Positions 8,576-17,223 of a stretch of 64,000 nt of DNA are shown in pieces; position 1 is the stretch's first letter; every line of letters begins with the position of its first letter. Below the pieces are notes generated by a model. That model saw only the letters and a program-made list of their open reading frames with translations, was not told the DNA's origin and did not search any database. A program made the position numbers and the translations under genes. The stretch is from an uncultured Psychrosphaera sp. (GTDB lineage Bacteria > Pseudomonadota > Gammaproteobacteria > Enterobacterales > Alteromonadaceae): positions 310,001 through 374,000 of the forward strand of contig NZ_CANMSK010000001.1 in NCBI RefSeq assembly GCF_947500655.1. The letters are read 5' to 3'.

Positions 8576-9808
8576 TCAATCAACGACTGTTTTTTTAGCT
8601 ATTAGCTTTCCATCATTTCCAGTAATTACGATAATATTATCGCCTTTTGACAAAAACACTATCTTCTTATCTTTTGAAGAAGAAACAATTGTTCTGTCTA
8701 TTGGCGCTTCATCTTCATAATTAAATTTAAACACTTCAAACATACATGGAAACATATCCTTGCAGTCGCTAGGTGTAATGCTGTGTGCTAATCGACCTAA
8801 ATCAGCCCAATCAGGACGACCTTGTTGATAGGTAGTTCTCGGCCAAAAAACTGAAATATCCCATTGATTAGGGTTTGAACTCCAAACTTGGTTATTGTTT
8901 AGAAAAACAAAAGGTGTTTTTAGCGTATTCTTTTTAACAGCCATTGTGTATGTTGGATGCTCATATAATTCATCACTTTTTTCCATACGCTTGGTTTGGT
9001 CAACAGTGAGCGTTTCAAGTCCAGTGATTGCTTTTAATTTACTTGCTAACCACTCATCCTCTCTTATATGGGCATAGCCGACATGAATTAGAACTTTAGC
9101 TTTGGGGTCTTTATCAAAAACTTTTTCTTTAATGGATTGTGCCGCATTGGTTTCACGTTCTTCAATGGTATTTAACTTTCTTGGTTTGTCATTATCATAA
9201 GATATTATTTCGAAACCCATTTCTTTTGCTTTTAGTATTAAATTGGCAAATATGGCTTCTTTTGTATAATACCCAACATTGTTAGTAATATAACCTTTTT
9301 GAATTTCTTTTGAAGCGTTGTTAGCAAGTGCTTCAACGGCAAAATAACGAAAGCCTTGTTTCCATAATCCATCAAGTAACCGGTAAGTTAATACTCTGTG
9401 TTGACTTCTATTATGAGCTTCATTAATCATTACTATTTGATGGGTTTCAGCATTTTTCAAAATTTGATGAATTGCATCTTTAGCTTCAAATTGCGTTAAA
9501 TCCTCCAAAGTAGAGGTGTTTTCATTTGAACGCCTATCATTAGATATAAGCACTTCCTTATATTGGCCCGCAAATGAATAGCTGACACTAAGTTCCTGCA
9601 TTAATATATCAAATGCAGTCGAGTCAACCGTGTACTCTTTAGACAGAGTTTCTATAAGCGGAAGCTTTTCAACTAAACTTTTCCCTTTGGATATTTCTTG
9701 TACTTTATTACCTATTTTTACAGCTTCAAGTAAAAATAATTCAGTATCAGTATCTGCTGAACAAAAAGAGCTGAATAGAATAAAACTTAGTAATATAGAT
9801 TTTTTCAC
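8576..9808 (-). CDS. Exported EreA/ChaN-like protein of unknown function
   Basis: A 410-residue protein with a Sec signal peptide (MKKSILLSFILFSSFCSA, cleavage near residue 18). The central part carries motifs of the erythromycin-esterase/ChaN/TIKI fold: MINEAHNRSQHR at 127-138 (an E-x-H site with further histidines), YFAVEAL at 155-161, ERETNAAQSI at 217-226 (compare the R-E-x-N-M-A motif of that superfamily) and HVGYAHI at 242-248. The last 150 residues (FVFLNNNQVWSSNPNQWD and onward) are not recognised. A periplasmic location is inferred. Resistance to macrolides should not be assumed; most superfamily members have unrelated or unknown substrates, including haem and peptides. It is probably monocistronic. 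Confidence 0.7.
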   Translation of the reverse strand: MKKSILLSFILFSSFCSADTDTELFLLEAVKIGNKVQEISKGKSLVEKLPLIETLSKEYTVDSTAFDILMQELSVSYSFAGQYKEVLISNDRRSNENTSTLEDLTQFEAKDAIHQILKNAETHQIVMINEAHNRSQHRVLTYRLLDGLWKQGFRYFAVEALANNASKEIQKGYITNNVGYYTKEAIFANLILKAKEMGFEIISYDNDKPRKLNTIEERETNAAQSIKEKVFDKDPKAKVLIHVGYAHIREDEWLASKLKAITGLETLTVDQTKRMEKSDELYEHPTYTMAVKKNTLKTPFVFLNNNQVWSSNPNQWDISVFWPRTTYQQGRPDWADLGRLAHSITPSDCKDMFPCMFEVFKFNYEDEAPIDRTIVSSSKDKKIVFLSKGDNIIVITGNDGKLIAKKTVVD

Positions 9809-9959
9809 AGTAATTCCTTTTATGTGTGATCCACAATGTTTGATTAGTTAGCTAACGAGGCTGTAGAACTTCACCTACAACCAAATTTAGTTAAAAAGCG
9901 AGTCCAAAAAATAGGCTGTTTTTCTTAATGTGCTAATGAATTAGGTGGTGCACTTCCAG

Positions 9960-10091
9960 TTAGAATCTAGGGTTTATATTTGCACTAAATGTTGATGAAT
10001 TGGTTAACAATGGGAAATTGGCTTTACTTGCTGAGCCTGTAACTCCACAACCTGTTAAAATTAAAGATAAAAATAATATTAGGTATTTCAT
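9960..10091 (-). CDS. Small predicted lipoprotein (43 residues)
   Basis: A short gene read on the reverse strand: ATG at 10091, TAA ending at 9960. The product starts MKYLILFLSLILTGCGVTG: a positively charged N-terminus, a hydrophobic run and a textbook lipobox L-T-G-C with the lipidated Cys at 15, leaving a mature peptide of about 29 residues with no acidic residues. AAAGGGG sits about seven bases before the ATG, a strong ribosome-binding site. Small entericidin-like lipoproteins and lipoprotein toxins have this architecture, but I see no specific family match. It stands alone between the EreA-like gene and rsuA. Confidence 0.65.
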   Translation of the reverse strand: MKYLILFLSLILTGCGVTGSASKANFPLLTNSSTFSANINPRF

Positions 10092-10236
10092 AATGCCCCT
10101 TTGTATAAAACGTTACCTTTGTCACAATCCTTGTTAAAAGCAATTTTTTCGCAGGTAATATATTATGATGAAATTTTGATCATAATAACTTAACAACAGT
10201 TCTAAGTATAAACAATCAATTTTTAACTCGATTCCA

Positions 10237-10264
10237 CTTACGACTTATAGCTTACAACTTACGA
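10237..10264. repeat. Period-7 micro-repeat array behind rsuA
   Basis: Four imperfect heptamers, CTTACGA CTTATAG CTTACAA CTTACGA, ending seven bases from the rsuA stop codon at 10271. Same class as the arrays at 11149, 23278 and 55756. Confidence 0.7.
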
Positions 10265-10270
10265 CTGCTT

Positions 10271-11017
10271 TTACTCTTCATAAAAATAGCCCACTTCGTC
10301 TTCTGTCAAATAACGCCACTGACCTAGTGGGACATCTAGTTTTAATGGCCCAATTTGTTCACGGTGTAATGCGACTACTTTGTTGCGCACTGCGCCAAAC
10401 ATACGTTTTACTTGGTGGTATTTACCTTCAGTTATGGTGAGTAACACTTCTTTTTCAGACACCACCGTTAGTTTGGCCGGTAAAGTTAATTCTTCTCGGC
10501 CTCTGAGTAATACGCCGTTAACCAGTTGCTTTATAGCGTCTTCAGTAATGGGATCTCGCAGTGTCACTCGGTAGACCTTTTCACACTCACTTTTTGGTGA
10601 AATAACATTAAATGACCAACGTCCATCATCTGTGATCAAAACCAGCCCTGTTGTATCTGCGTCCAATCGCCCTGCTATGTGTAGGTTTTCCACATCCAGT
10701 AAATCTAAGTTATTGCTATCAGCAATAGCTGAATTAGCAATGCTTAAATTATCAGTAGCTAAGTTATCAAAGAGTGACGGGTATCGGCCACTGACATTTG
10801 AACTGACAAAGCCTGCAGGTTTATGCAACATTAAATAGCGCGATGGGCGAGCTTGTTGAATAACACCATCTAAGGTTATTACATTATTCTCATGAACTTG
10901 AGTGGCTTCATGACAGTCGTACCAACCGTTGATCTGCACTCTGCCAGAGCTTATGACCTCTCGTGCTTCTGCTCGTGTGAGATTGGTACTTTTACAAATG
11001 AATTTATCTAGGCGCAT
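10271..11017 (-). CDS. rsuA: 16S rRNA pseudouridine(516) synthase
   Basis: Converts U516 of 16S rRNA to pseudouridine during 30S assembly. The 248 residues comprise an N-terminal S4-like RNA-binding domain (MRLDKFICKSTNLTRAEARE, residues 1-60) and an RsuA/RluB/E/F-type catalytic domain with LMLHKPAGFVSS, the catalytic aspartate in GRLDADTTGLVLITDDG, and EGKYHQVKRMFGAVRNKVVALHRE. Compared with E. coli RsuA (231 residues) it has an insertion between about residues 83 and 112, a Leu/Asn/Ser/Ala-rich low-complexity stretch just before the catalytic GRLD motif. Confidence 0.9.
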   Translation of the reverse strand: MRLDKFICKSTNLTRAEAREVISSGRVQINGWYDCHEATQVHENNVITLDGVIQQARPSRYLMLHKPAGFVSSNVSGRYPSLFDNLATDNLSIANSAIADSNNLDLLDVENLHIAGRLDADTTGLVLITDDGRWSFNVISPKSECEKVYRVTLRDPITEDAIKQLVNGVLLRGREELTLPAKLTVVSEKEVLLTITEGKYHQVKRMFGAVRNKVVALHREQIGPLKLDVPLGQWRYLTEDEVGYFYEE

Positions 11018-11148
11018 ACTAAGCTCGTAAATCGGCAGTTCATAGATTGACAGTTTTTAAATTGGGGAACGATTAGGTTGATTACCGCTGACAATCACAT
11101 GCCAACGGCTGAAGATAAAGCCCAGAATTCGACTCTCGTAGCTTTTAT

Positions 11149-11197
11149 CTCGAAACTCGCGACTCGTAACTCGAAACTCAAAACTCGAAACTCAAAC
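11149..11197. repeat. Period-7 micro-repeat array (CTCGAAA type)
   Basis: Seven contiguous heptamers CTCGAAA, CTCGCGA, CTCGTAA, CTCGAAA, CTCAAAA, CTCGAAA, CTCAAAC. The array lies within eight bases of the stop codon of the DUF2999 gene and in front of rsuA. No spacer-like unique DNA is present. Confidence 0.85.
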
Positions 11198-11204
11198 CTC
11201 TTAT

Positions 11205-11462
11205 CTACTGTCCATTCTTTAATGTCGTTTTTGCTTGTTCTACTTTAGAAAAATCTAAACCTAACTCTTCAACTGCTTCTTTAATTAAACCAGGGTTCGT
11301 CATTACCAAGCCCATTAATGATTGTAATTTTTCTGGTGGGATACCCAGCGTTTGAATGGTCATCATAGCGGCCATTGGGTTTTCTGTTAGTGTTTTAAAT
11401 AGGTCGTTAATTTGATCTTGGCTTACATTATGTTCTTTTAATATTTGGATAATTGGGTTCAT
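11205..11462 (-). CDS. DUF2999 family protein
   Basis: An 85-residue, soluble, mostly helical protein (MNPIIQILKEHNVSQDQINDLF) with alternating helical segments and a methionine-rich middle (NPMAAMMTIQTLG). It resembles the DUF2999 family of marine gammaproteobacteria, by memory of the N-terminal NPII..LKEHNVS pattern; no function is known. It lies 48 bases downstream of the kleisin-like gene on the same strand with no hairpin visible between, so it could be the distal gene of the SMC operon. Confidence 0.65.
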   Translation of the reverse strand: MNPIIQILKEHNVSQDQINDLFKTLTENPMAAMMTIQTLGIPPEKLQSLMGLVMTNPGLIKEAVEELGLDFSKVEQAKTTLKNGQ

Positions 11463-11510
11463 CTTTGTTCCTATTGTTGATCTATTTAATTTTGTTATTT
11501 AAATGTACGT

Positions 11511-12731
11511 TTAACGTAATCCTAGCTCAATATCTTGAATGATAAAGTTACCTGTATACGTTTGGTGCGGTATACCTTCTAAGTCAATATCAAAATATTG
11601 GCGTTCGCTATCAGGTAAACCTTGGAATGCGCCTAACACTTGGTATATCCATACTTCTTGATCAAAGTCTAAATTATGCTTTGTATAATAATCTAATGCT
11701 CTGGTATTTTTTCCTGAGTCTATTACTTCACAGAAGTAATTTTCTACTGCGTCTTTTAACAAATCTTCTTCTAGTGATACCGATGATTCCTCTTCAATCA
11801 CCAGAGGATTTGCAACTGCGCGATTAGCATTTGTTTGCCACCAACGATTAACACTACGTAAGTTATCAACCAAAGAGGTTAGTTCAAATTCCTGTTCCAT
11901 ATTATGAACGTCTGGTGCAGCACCTTTTATAATCCTATCAGCACGATTAAATAAATTGGGCACTTGTGTTTGAGCGCTATAATTCACCGGTATAAAATCT
12001 GGTTTTTGCTCCATGTGTAACATAAAGCCTTTTAGTAAACGCGTTCTGCCTTTAAATTCTCTGAATCTGCCAAGTAGTTCAAGTAATTTACTTTGCACTA
12101 AGCTGAGCTCTTGAGCACTGGTGGCAAAAGCAGATTGCAAAGTGATCACAAGTAAATGACGTAACTCTCTATTACTACCGGCTAACTGACTTAATACGTC
12201 AAAATGGAACATAGACAATTGATTTAACATGTCTGTGACTTGGCTTTGTGCTAATTCGTTTTCACGAATTTTAGAGTCGACCGAGCTTACGTAACCAAAT
12301 TCATTACTAATACGTGACCACAATAAACGTACGTTTGTCGCTAACGTTTCAGTTAATGTATACACGTGTTCAGTTAAATCCGCTAAATACGCTTGTGATT
12401 CATGATACTTTTGATGTGCTAATGCTTCTTTGTAGTGCTCGGCTTGTGTGGTTAGCGTTGCCAGTAAGTTTCCGATATTGGCGTCTATTTGACGGTTACT
12501 TTCATCCTGTAAACTTTCTCCTAATAAAGTACGCAGAGATGGACGTAAACGTAATTGTACGTCGGAGTCTGGACGCCATAATACTTTTAGGTCGATTAAG
12601 CTCTGGATAATGTTAGGCGAATATTCCGATTCATTAACACTACCGCTAAAATACGCTTGCATGATCAATTCAGAATGATTACTTAACGCGTTAAGTAAAC
12701 TTATGCCGGATTTATTTAAGTTAATATTCAT
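11511..12731 (-). CDS. Kleisin-like subunit of an SMC complex
   Basis: A 406-residue soluble protein, third gene of the SMC operon. Residues 1-70 look like a winged helix (ISLLNALSNHSELI, then SLIDLKVLWRPDSDVQLRLRPSLRTLL), residues 80-240 are long helices rich in Leu/Gln/Glu, and the C-terminus (about 310-406) is a compact acidic domain ending in IIQDIELGLR. N-terminal winged helix, helical middle and C-terminal domain is the architecture of MukF/MksF/JetA kleisins, which bridge the SMC heads and bind kite dimers. Assignment rests mainly on context and architecture, since kleisin sequences diverge strongly. It starts 10 bases after the kite-like gene, with AAGG before the ATG. Confidence 0.65.
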   Translation of the reverse strand: MNINLNKSGISLLNALSNHSELIMQAYFSGSVNESEYSPNIIQSLIDLKVLWRPDSDVQLRLRPSLRTLLGESLQDESNRQIDANIGNLLATLTTQAEHYKEALAHQKYHESQAYLADLTEHVYTLTETLATNVRLLWSRISNEFGYVSSVDSKIRENELAQSQVTDMLNQLSMFHFDVLSQLAGSNRELRHLLVITLQSAFATSAQELSLVQSKLLELLGRFREFKGRTRLLKGFMLHMEQKPDFIPVNYSAQTQVPNLFNRADRIIKGAAPDVHNMEQEFELTSLVDNLRSVNRWWQTNANRAVANPLVIEEESSVSLEEDLLKDAVENYFCEVIDSGKNTRALDYYTKHNLDFDQEVWIYQVLGAFQGLPDSERQYFDIDLEGIPHQTYTGNFIIQDIELGLR

Positions 12732-12740
12732 CTATTAACC

Positions 12741-13376
12741 TTATATCAAACTTGATTGACTAATTGAATCGTCAGCTCGCTCGGCTAATGACAAGTTTTC
12801 GGTCTCGTCAATAAATTTAAGCACATCAAATAAATAATCAATTTTTCCTGTGGCACAGTAGATTTGTTTATCCATATTTGGACGTACTAAATAACCAAGT
12901 TCAACTAAGCGTTTAAATATAAGTTTAAGCTGCGAGTCTAACTCGTTCGCTTTTGAACCAAACATGGCATAACGAGATATTTTACCCAGTTGTTCTGCAT
13001 ACGCAGGCGTATCTTCAACCACGGTTTGTAATTCTTGTAATCTTATTAATGTGCCTTGAGTTAACGGTATATCTGTTCCCATGGCTTCTTGAACTAATAG
13101 TAACCATTCTATTAATGGTAAAAGATGGCTAGATATATCATTAAATTGAGTGGCTAATATTTTTCGCTCAGCATCGCCAATGGATTGATATGAACAAAAA
13201 TAAACTTCTCCATCAGCGGCACTAGATAAGTGGCGGTTAAGAACATTTAATTGTTGCTCCACCAGCTCTCTATTGGCACTGGATTGTAAATAACGAAAGG
13301 CATCTTCATCTATCGTAGTACAAACAAATTGCCCCGATAACAATAACTCTAATACGCGACCTTGTTCTGTGATCAT
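12741..13376 (-). CDS. Kite-like (MukE/MksE/JetB-type) subunit of an SMC complex
   Basis: A 211-residue acidic protein, second gene of the operon. It starts with MITEQGRVLELLLSGQFVC, and the segment LIFKRLVELGYLVRPNMDKQIYCATGKIDYLFDVLKFID (about 155-195) reads as a winged-helix wing, with a second possible one at the N-terminus. Two winged helices in about 200 residues between an SMC ATPase and a kleisin fits the kite family. Its ATG overlaps the stop of the SMC gene (ATGA), and the ribosome-binding site AAGGAG is inside the SMC coding end, implying translational coupling and a fixed stoichiometry. Confidence 0.65.
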   Translation of the reverse strand: MITEQGRVLELLLSGQFVCTTIDEDAFRYLQSSANRELVEQQLNVLNRHLSSAADGEVYFCSYQSIGDAERKILATQFNDISSHLLPLIEWLLLVQEAMGTDIPLTQGTLIRLQELQTVVEDTPAYAEQLGKISRYAMFGSKANELDSQLKLIFKRLVELGYLVRPNMDKQIYCATGKIDYLFDVLKFIDETENLSLAERADDSISQSSLI

Positions 13377-16300
13377 GCGTCTGCTCCTTGCGTTTCTTTT
13401 GATTGCAACTTCTGCGTAATCGCACTTATTTTAGGCTGTACTACTTGTAATTGTTTTTTATCTTTATCTATCAAATAGCGATTTTTGAATAAGGTTAGTA
13501 CTTCTGATTCTGGATTTGGAAACGCCCCAACAACATGAATATTATTGTTCTGACAAGCATCAAATATTTTCTTGATATTGCTTTGATGTAAGGTCCCTAA
13601 TTCATCAATTGGCCAATGAATAACTGTTTTACTATTGCCTCGTAATAAGCGTGTAAAGGCTAATAGGAATTTACATAGAATTAAGTACGCCATGCCGTGG
13701 CTTGAAGATTCGTTTAATTGGCGGTCAGTACGGATCACTAAATCGCTATTGCCTTCTTTAATATGCAGTTCAATATCTAATAATTTACTGATACCACCGG
13801 TTAACGCCGAACGACCTAAAATATCCATAACTCGGCGCATGCTGTAGGCGTAATCATCCCCTGGTAAATCGTGGGCGCCTTCACTGATCCAGTCAGTGTA
13901 CAATTGATTAAACTGTTGCAGTTCTGGCCAAAATTCTAGTTCACTAATTTTGGAACGAATTTTTACAGCCGACTCAGATACACCGTCCAAAAACAGCTCT
14001 TCATCTACTTCTTTACTGATACGTTTACTTTGTCCGCCTATATGCCCTTCTATGTCTTTTAGAAGTTTGTAGTACTCAGACAAGGCTAGACCGAATATAC
14101 GGCCTTGTTCACGAATACCGTTAACACGTTGCGGTACTAATTCATTAATAAAGCGGTCTAAGTGACCCACCAAACGAATATGATCTAACGAGCGTATACC
14201 GTGTTCATTAACTACAGAGCACTCAGCTCGGCTATGTTCCCACGTATCGTAAAAACCTGTGCCTGATTGCGCAGCAATTTTTTGATCAAAGTGCTCTACG
14301 TAAGCTTTGATGTCAGCGCTTAGTTCTTCGCGCTTAGCTAAACGAGTTTGGCCTTCATTAATACGTTGAGAAATCGAGCTGTTATCTTCAGTTACTTCAG
14401 CCGCAGGTAATTTTACTTTGACTAATTGTTTATTGATATTCCCAAGCTCTTCTTCATGCTCGTTGGCTTCTTTTAAGCTCTTCTCAAAACGAATTTGTTT
14501 CGCTTTAGCCAGCTCTAGATTTTGCTTGTAGGTACTTTGTTGCTTTTCTAATTCACGAGACGTATCACTAATGACTTTACGTACATCAGCCAATTGCTCT
14601 TGCCACTTAACCTTGTGTCCCATGTAGTAAGTGTTATACCAGTGTTTGTATTCCGCTACTAAGTGACTATTTTTTTCAGTTAATTGGATATCTTGTTTTA
14701 ATTGGGCAATATCTCGTTTTAGCTGACCAATAACATCTACATCAACACCACGATTGGCTAATTCGTCTTTTAACCAACTGTCTAGTTTTGACAGCTCTTG
14801 TTTTAATGAGCTACGACACTGTGATATGTGTGCTTCTACCTGAGCTAACTGCTGCTGGATGTCGTTGATCACTAATTGCCAATGAGAGCTTAGTTCCATT
14901 TCAGCTTCACGTTGTTGATCTTGTAGTTCGCTAGTTGTCTCTTCTTGTAACAAGTTTAACTTTTGACTGTCTGCTTTGAGTTTGGCTAATTTCTTAGTGT
15001 AACCTTGCTTACGTTCTTGCAGTGCCTGATGAAACTCTTTTAATGAGTCGTCTTTATCTTGTTGAGCTCGTTTACGACTTAATTCAGCATTGTTTAATTC
15101 TGTACTGATTTTTGTTTGTAGCATCTCCGCATTTCTAACCGCTTTGTTGGCGTCAACCAATTTAGCTTCGGCGACATCTTGGTTGGCAATAATATTGCTC
15201 AATCTTTCTTGTTCTTGCTCTAAACGATTTTTTAATTCATGTTCAGACTCTGCGTACTCAGGGTGTGGCACATTAGCCAATTCCAATAAAATACCGAACA
15301 GACTTTTGTCGTCAGCATTGGTTAGGCTTGGGTGTAAGTCGGTACGTTTTAATAAGTCTGGGTGAATAACTTTCCCAAGTTCTAACTCCCAACCTGACTT
15401 TTCACGGCGCAAAAATTCCATTAAGGTATTTTGTCCTGGGTACAGGAGTTGTTCTGTGTGCTCTACTCGTATCTGTTGCTCTGCAAACTGCTTACGGCTT
15501 TGTTCCAGTTCTTTATTAACTTTATCTCTATTGGTTTTAGTTTGGCTTAACTCGTTGTTAGCTTGGCGTAAACGGTCTCGGCAACTATCTTCAATACTGG
15601 ATGCTTCTTTGATTGTATGTTCAAAGATATCAATTTGGTTTTGTTCTTGATTTGTAAAGCCTACATTATTAGTTAACGTGCTTACTTCTGTTATCTGGTT
15701 CTTTAAATCATGTTGCTGATTTTGATAATCTGCAATGGTTGCTGCAATTTGGTCTTTATATTTTTGTTGGGTATTTAATAATTGGGTTTGTTGCTCTGCA
15801 TTTTTACTAGCAAGTTGATCACGCCCTGTATCTTTTTGTTCGTTATACCCTTCTAGCTCTTGATTATGCTGCTCTTGAACTTCACTTTTGCGCTTATGGA
15901 ATGTGGCTTCAATATCTTGGTGTTTTTCAGTTAACAAAGTATAACGAGATTCACCACTTTCTAATTCATTTTTCCAGCGAGGTAAGTTTTCTAAATTCTG
16001 ACTTAATTCGTCTATGTTCTTGTCTTGCCACTCATCATACTGCTGTTCAACCGTGTCTAATTCAGACTCTAGTTTACGGCTATCCGCTTTTGCACCTGAT
16101 AAGGTTTGATTTAAATTATCTCTTTGTTCTGACCAAACCGACTCCGATTCTTTAATGGTTAATGTCACTTCTTCTAATGAAGCTTCATTTTCAGCAATGA
16201 GCTGAGCCACTTTAGATAAGTCTAATGAATATTGTTGTTTTAGTTGCGCGAGTCTTTGATTGTTTTCACCGTATTCAAAATGCGCTTGCTCTAACTTGCT

Positions 16301-17038
16301 AAATTCAGGCCTTATATCTTCAAACCCTTTGATTAGCTTACACTCTCGTATCCACTCTTCCACTTTGTTGTGGCTAAGTTTAGTTTCACCCGGCTGAACG
16401 CCGTCTTCTTCCAAAATAGCAGCAACCATGGCTTTGATGGTTTCCATTTTTCCTTCTTTAGAATGTACGGCTTTAGCGAGTTTTTCTATATGGCGTAAGT
16501 TAGTGTTTTGTTCACACAAGCTAAATAATCGGGCTAGACCAGGTAAGTCCCTATTTGTGGATAACACACCACGGTCATTTTGAATTATTGCTTTGTATTC
16601 TTTGGTGTTTAATATGCGACTGCAAATAATGCCTTGGCGTTTTATGTCACGACTTAGTTCTTTTGGAGTAATAACATGACGTTCTTCGGTTAACGAGGTT
16701 TGCGCATAATCGTCAATATCGAACGCTTTGGCGATTAATCTAAAGTCTACACCTGTGCCGCCAGAGCTTAAAACGACTTGGCACGTTTCGTCGTTGTCTC
16801 TAAAGTATTCATAAATTATATAACTGCATTGAGTTGGTAAATACCAGCGCTCAAAACTATCACGAGTAGCAGGTACAACACGACTTGGATATTCACCATA
16901 AAAAACAGGGATTAAGCGTTGTAACGTAGTTTTACCTGATGCATTGGTCCCACAGATGTTGGTGTGACCATTTAGTTTTAATTCTACAATGCCACTCATA
17001 TGGGTATTGATTAATATAATTCGATTTAAAGCAGGCAT
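13373..17038 (-). CDS. SMC-like ATPase of a condensin-type complex (DUF3584-like)
   Basis: A 1221-residue cytoplasmic ATPase. Residues 1-240 form the head's first half with the Walker A motif GTNASGKT at 30-37 (start of gene: MPALNRIILINTHMSGIVEL). About 240-530 and 600-1000 are heptad-rich coiled coil, separated by a small globular hinge-like segment at about 531-600 (LYPGQNTLMEFLRREKSGWE, then SLFGILLELANVPHP). The C-terminal half-head carries the signature-like NESSSHG at 1109-1115 in place of LSGGQ, and a Walker B IHWPIDE ending at 1146. I recall the DUF3584 family as having this N-terminus and size. The AGGGA ribosome-binding site precedes the ATG. It is first in an operon SMC-kite-kleisin, the reverse of mukFEB and jetABC order, and no TOPRIM nuclease (JetD/MksG) gene is adjacent. 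Confidence 0.85.
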   Translation of the reverse strand: MPALNRIILINTHMSGIVELKLNGHTNICGTNASGKTTLQRLIPVFYGEYPSRVVPATRDSFERWYLPTQCSYIIYEYFRDNDETCQVVLSSGGTGVDFRLIAKAFDIDDYAQTSLTEERHVITPKELSRDIKRQGIICSRILNTKEYKAIIQNDRGVLSTNRDLPGLARLFSLCEQNTNLRHIEKLAKAVHSKEGKMETIKAMVAAILEEDGVQPGETKLSHNKVEEWIRECKLIKGFEDIRPEFSKLEQAHFEYGENNQRLAQLKQQYSLDLSKVAQLIAENEASLEEVTLTIKESESVWSEQRDNLNQTLSGAKADSRKLESELDTVEQQYDEWQDKNIDELSQNLENLPRWKNELESGESRYTLLTEKHQDIEATFHKRKSEVQEQHNQELEGYNEQKDTGRDQLASKNAEQQTQLLNTQQKYKDQIAATIADYQNQQHDLKNQITEVSTLTNNVGFTNQEQNQIDIFEHTIKEASSIEDSCRDRLRQANNELSQTKTNRDKVNKELEQSRKQFAEQQIRVEHTEQLLYPGQNTLMEFLRREKSGWELELGKVIHPDLLKRTDLHPSLTNADDKSLFGILLELANVPHPEYAESEHELKNRLEQEQERLSNIIANQDVAEAKLVDANKAVRNAEMLQTKISTELNNAELSRKRAQQDKDDSLKEFHQALQERKQGYTKKLAKLKADSQKLNLLQEETTSELQDQQREAEMELSSHWQLVINDIQQQLAQVEAHISQCRSSLKQELSKLDSWLKDELANRGVDVDVIGQLKRDIAQLKQDIQLTEKNSHLVAEYKHWYNTYYMGHKVKWQEQLADVRKVISDTSRELEKQQSTYKQNLELAKAKQIRFEKSLKEANEHEEELGNINKQLVKVKLPAAEVTEDNSSISQRINEGQTRLAKREELSADIKAYVEHFDQKIAAQSGTGFYDTWEHSRAECSVVNEHGIRSLDHIRLVGHLDRFINELVPQRVNGIREQGRIFGLALSEYYKLLKDIEGHIGGQSKRISKEVDEELFLDGVSESAVKIRSKISELEFWPELQQFNQLYTDWISEGAHDLPGDDYAYSMRRVMDILGRSALTGGISKLLDIELHIKEGNSDLVIRTDRQLNESSSHGMAYLILCKFLLAFTRLLRGNSKTVIHWPIDELGTLHQSNIKKIFDACQNNNIHVVGAFPNPESEVLTLFKNRYLIDKDKKQLQVVQPKISAITQKLQSKETQGADA

Positions 17039-17223
17039 AGGATCCCTGAATATTTTCGTGATTCATAACAATAAGATTCATGCCTCTCATTGTTATGATT
17101 ATAGTTATTAAGCTTGTTTATAAGGGCTAAAGTGTTCAAATTCAAGCAAAAGATCTGATTAAGATCCTATTTTGTTATAAATGTACAATTTGTCATCGCT
17201 CTTATAATAATCTGCTCTAAAAA

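Noticed and set aside
8576..9808. Macrolide resistance gene
   Set aside because: Superfamily motifs alone do not show erythromycin esterase activity; the protein is exported, has an unrelated C-terminal part and no resistance context.
11511..17038. Wadjet (JetABCD) defence operon
   Set aside because: Three of four functions can be argued, but gene order differs and no JetD-type TOPRIM nuclease gene is present upstream (bamC) or downstream (DUF2999, rsuA), so I do not call it Wadjet.
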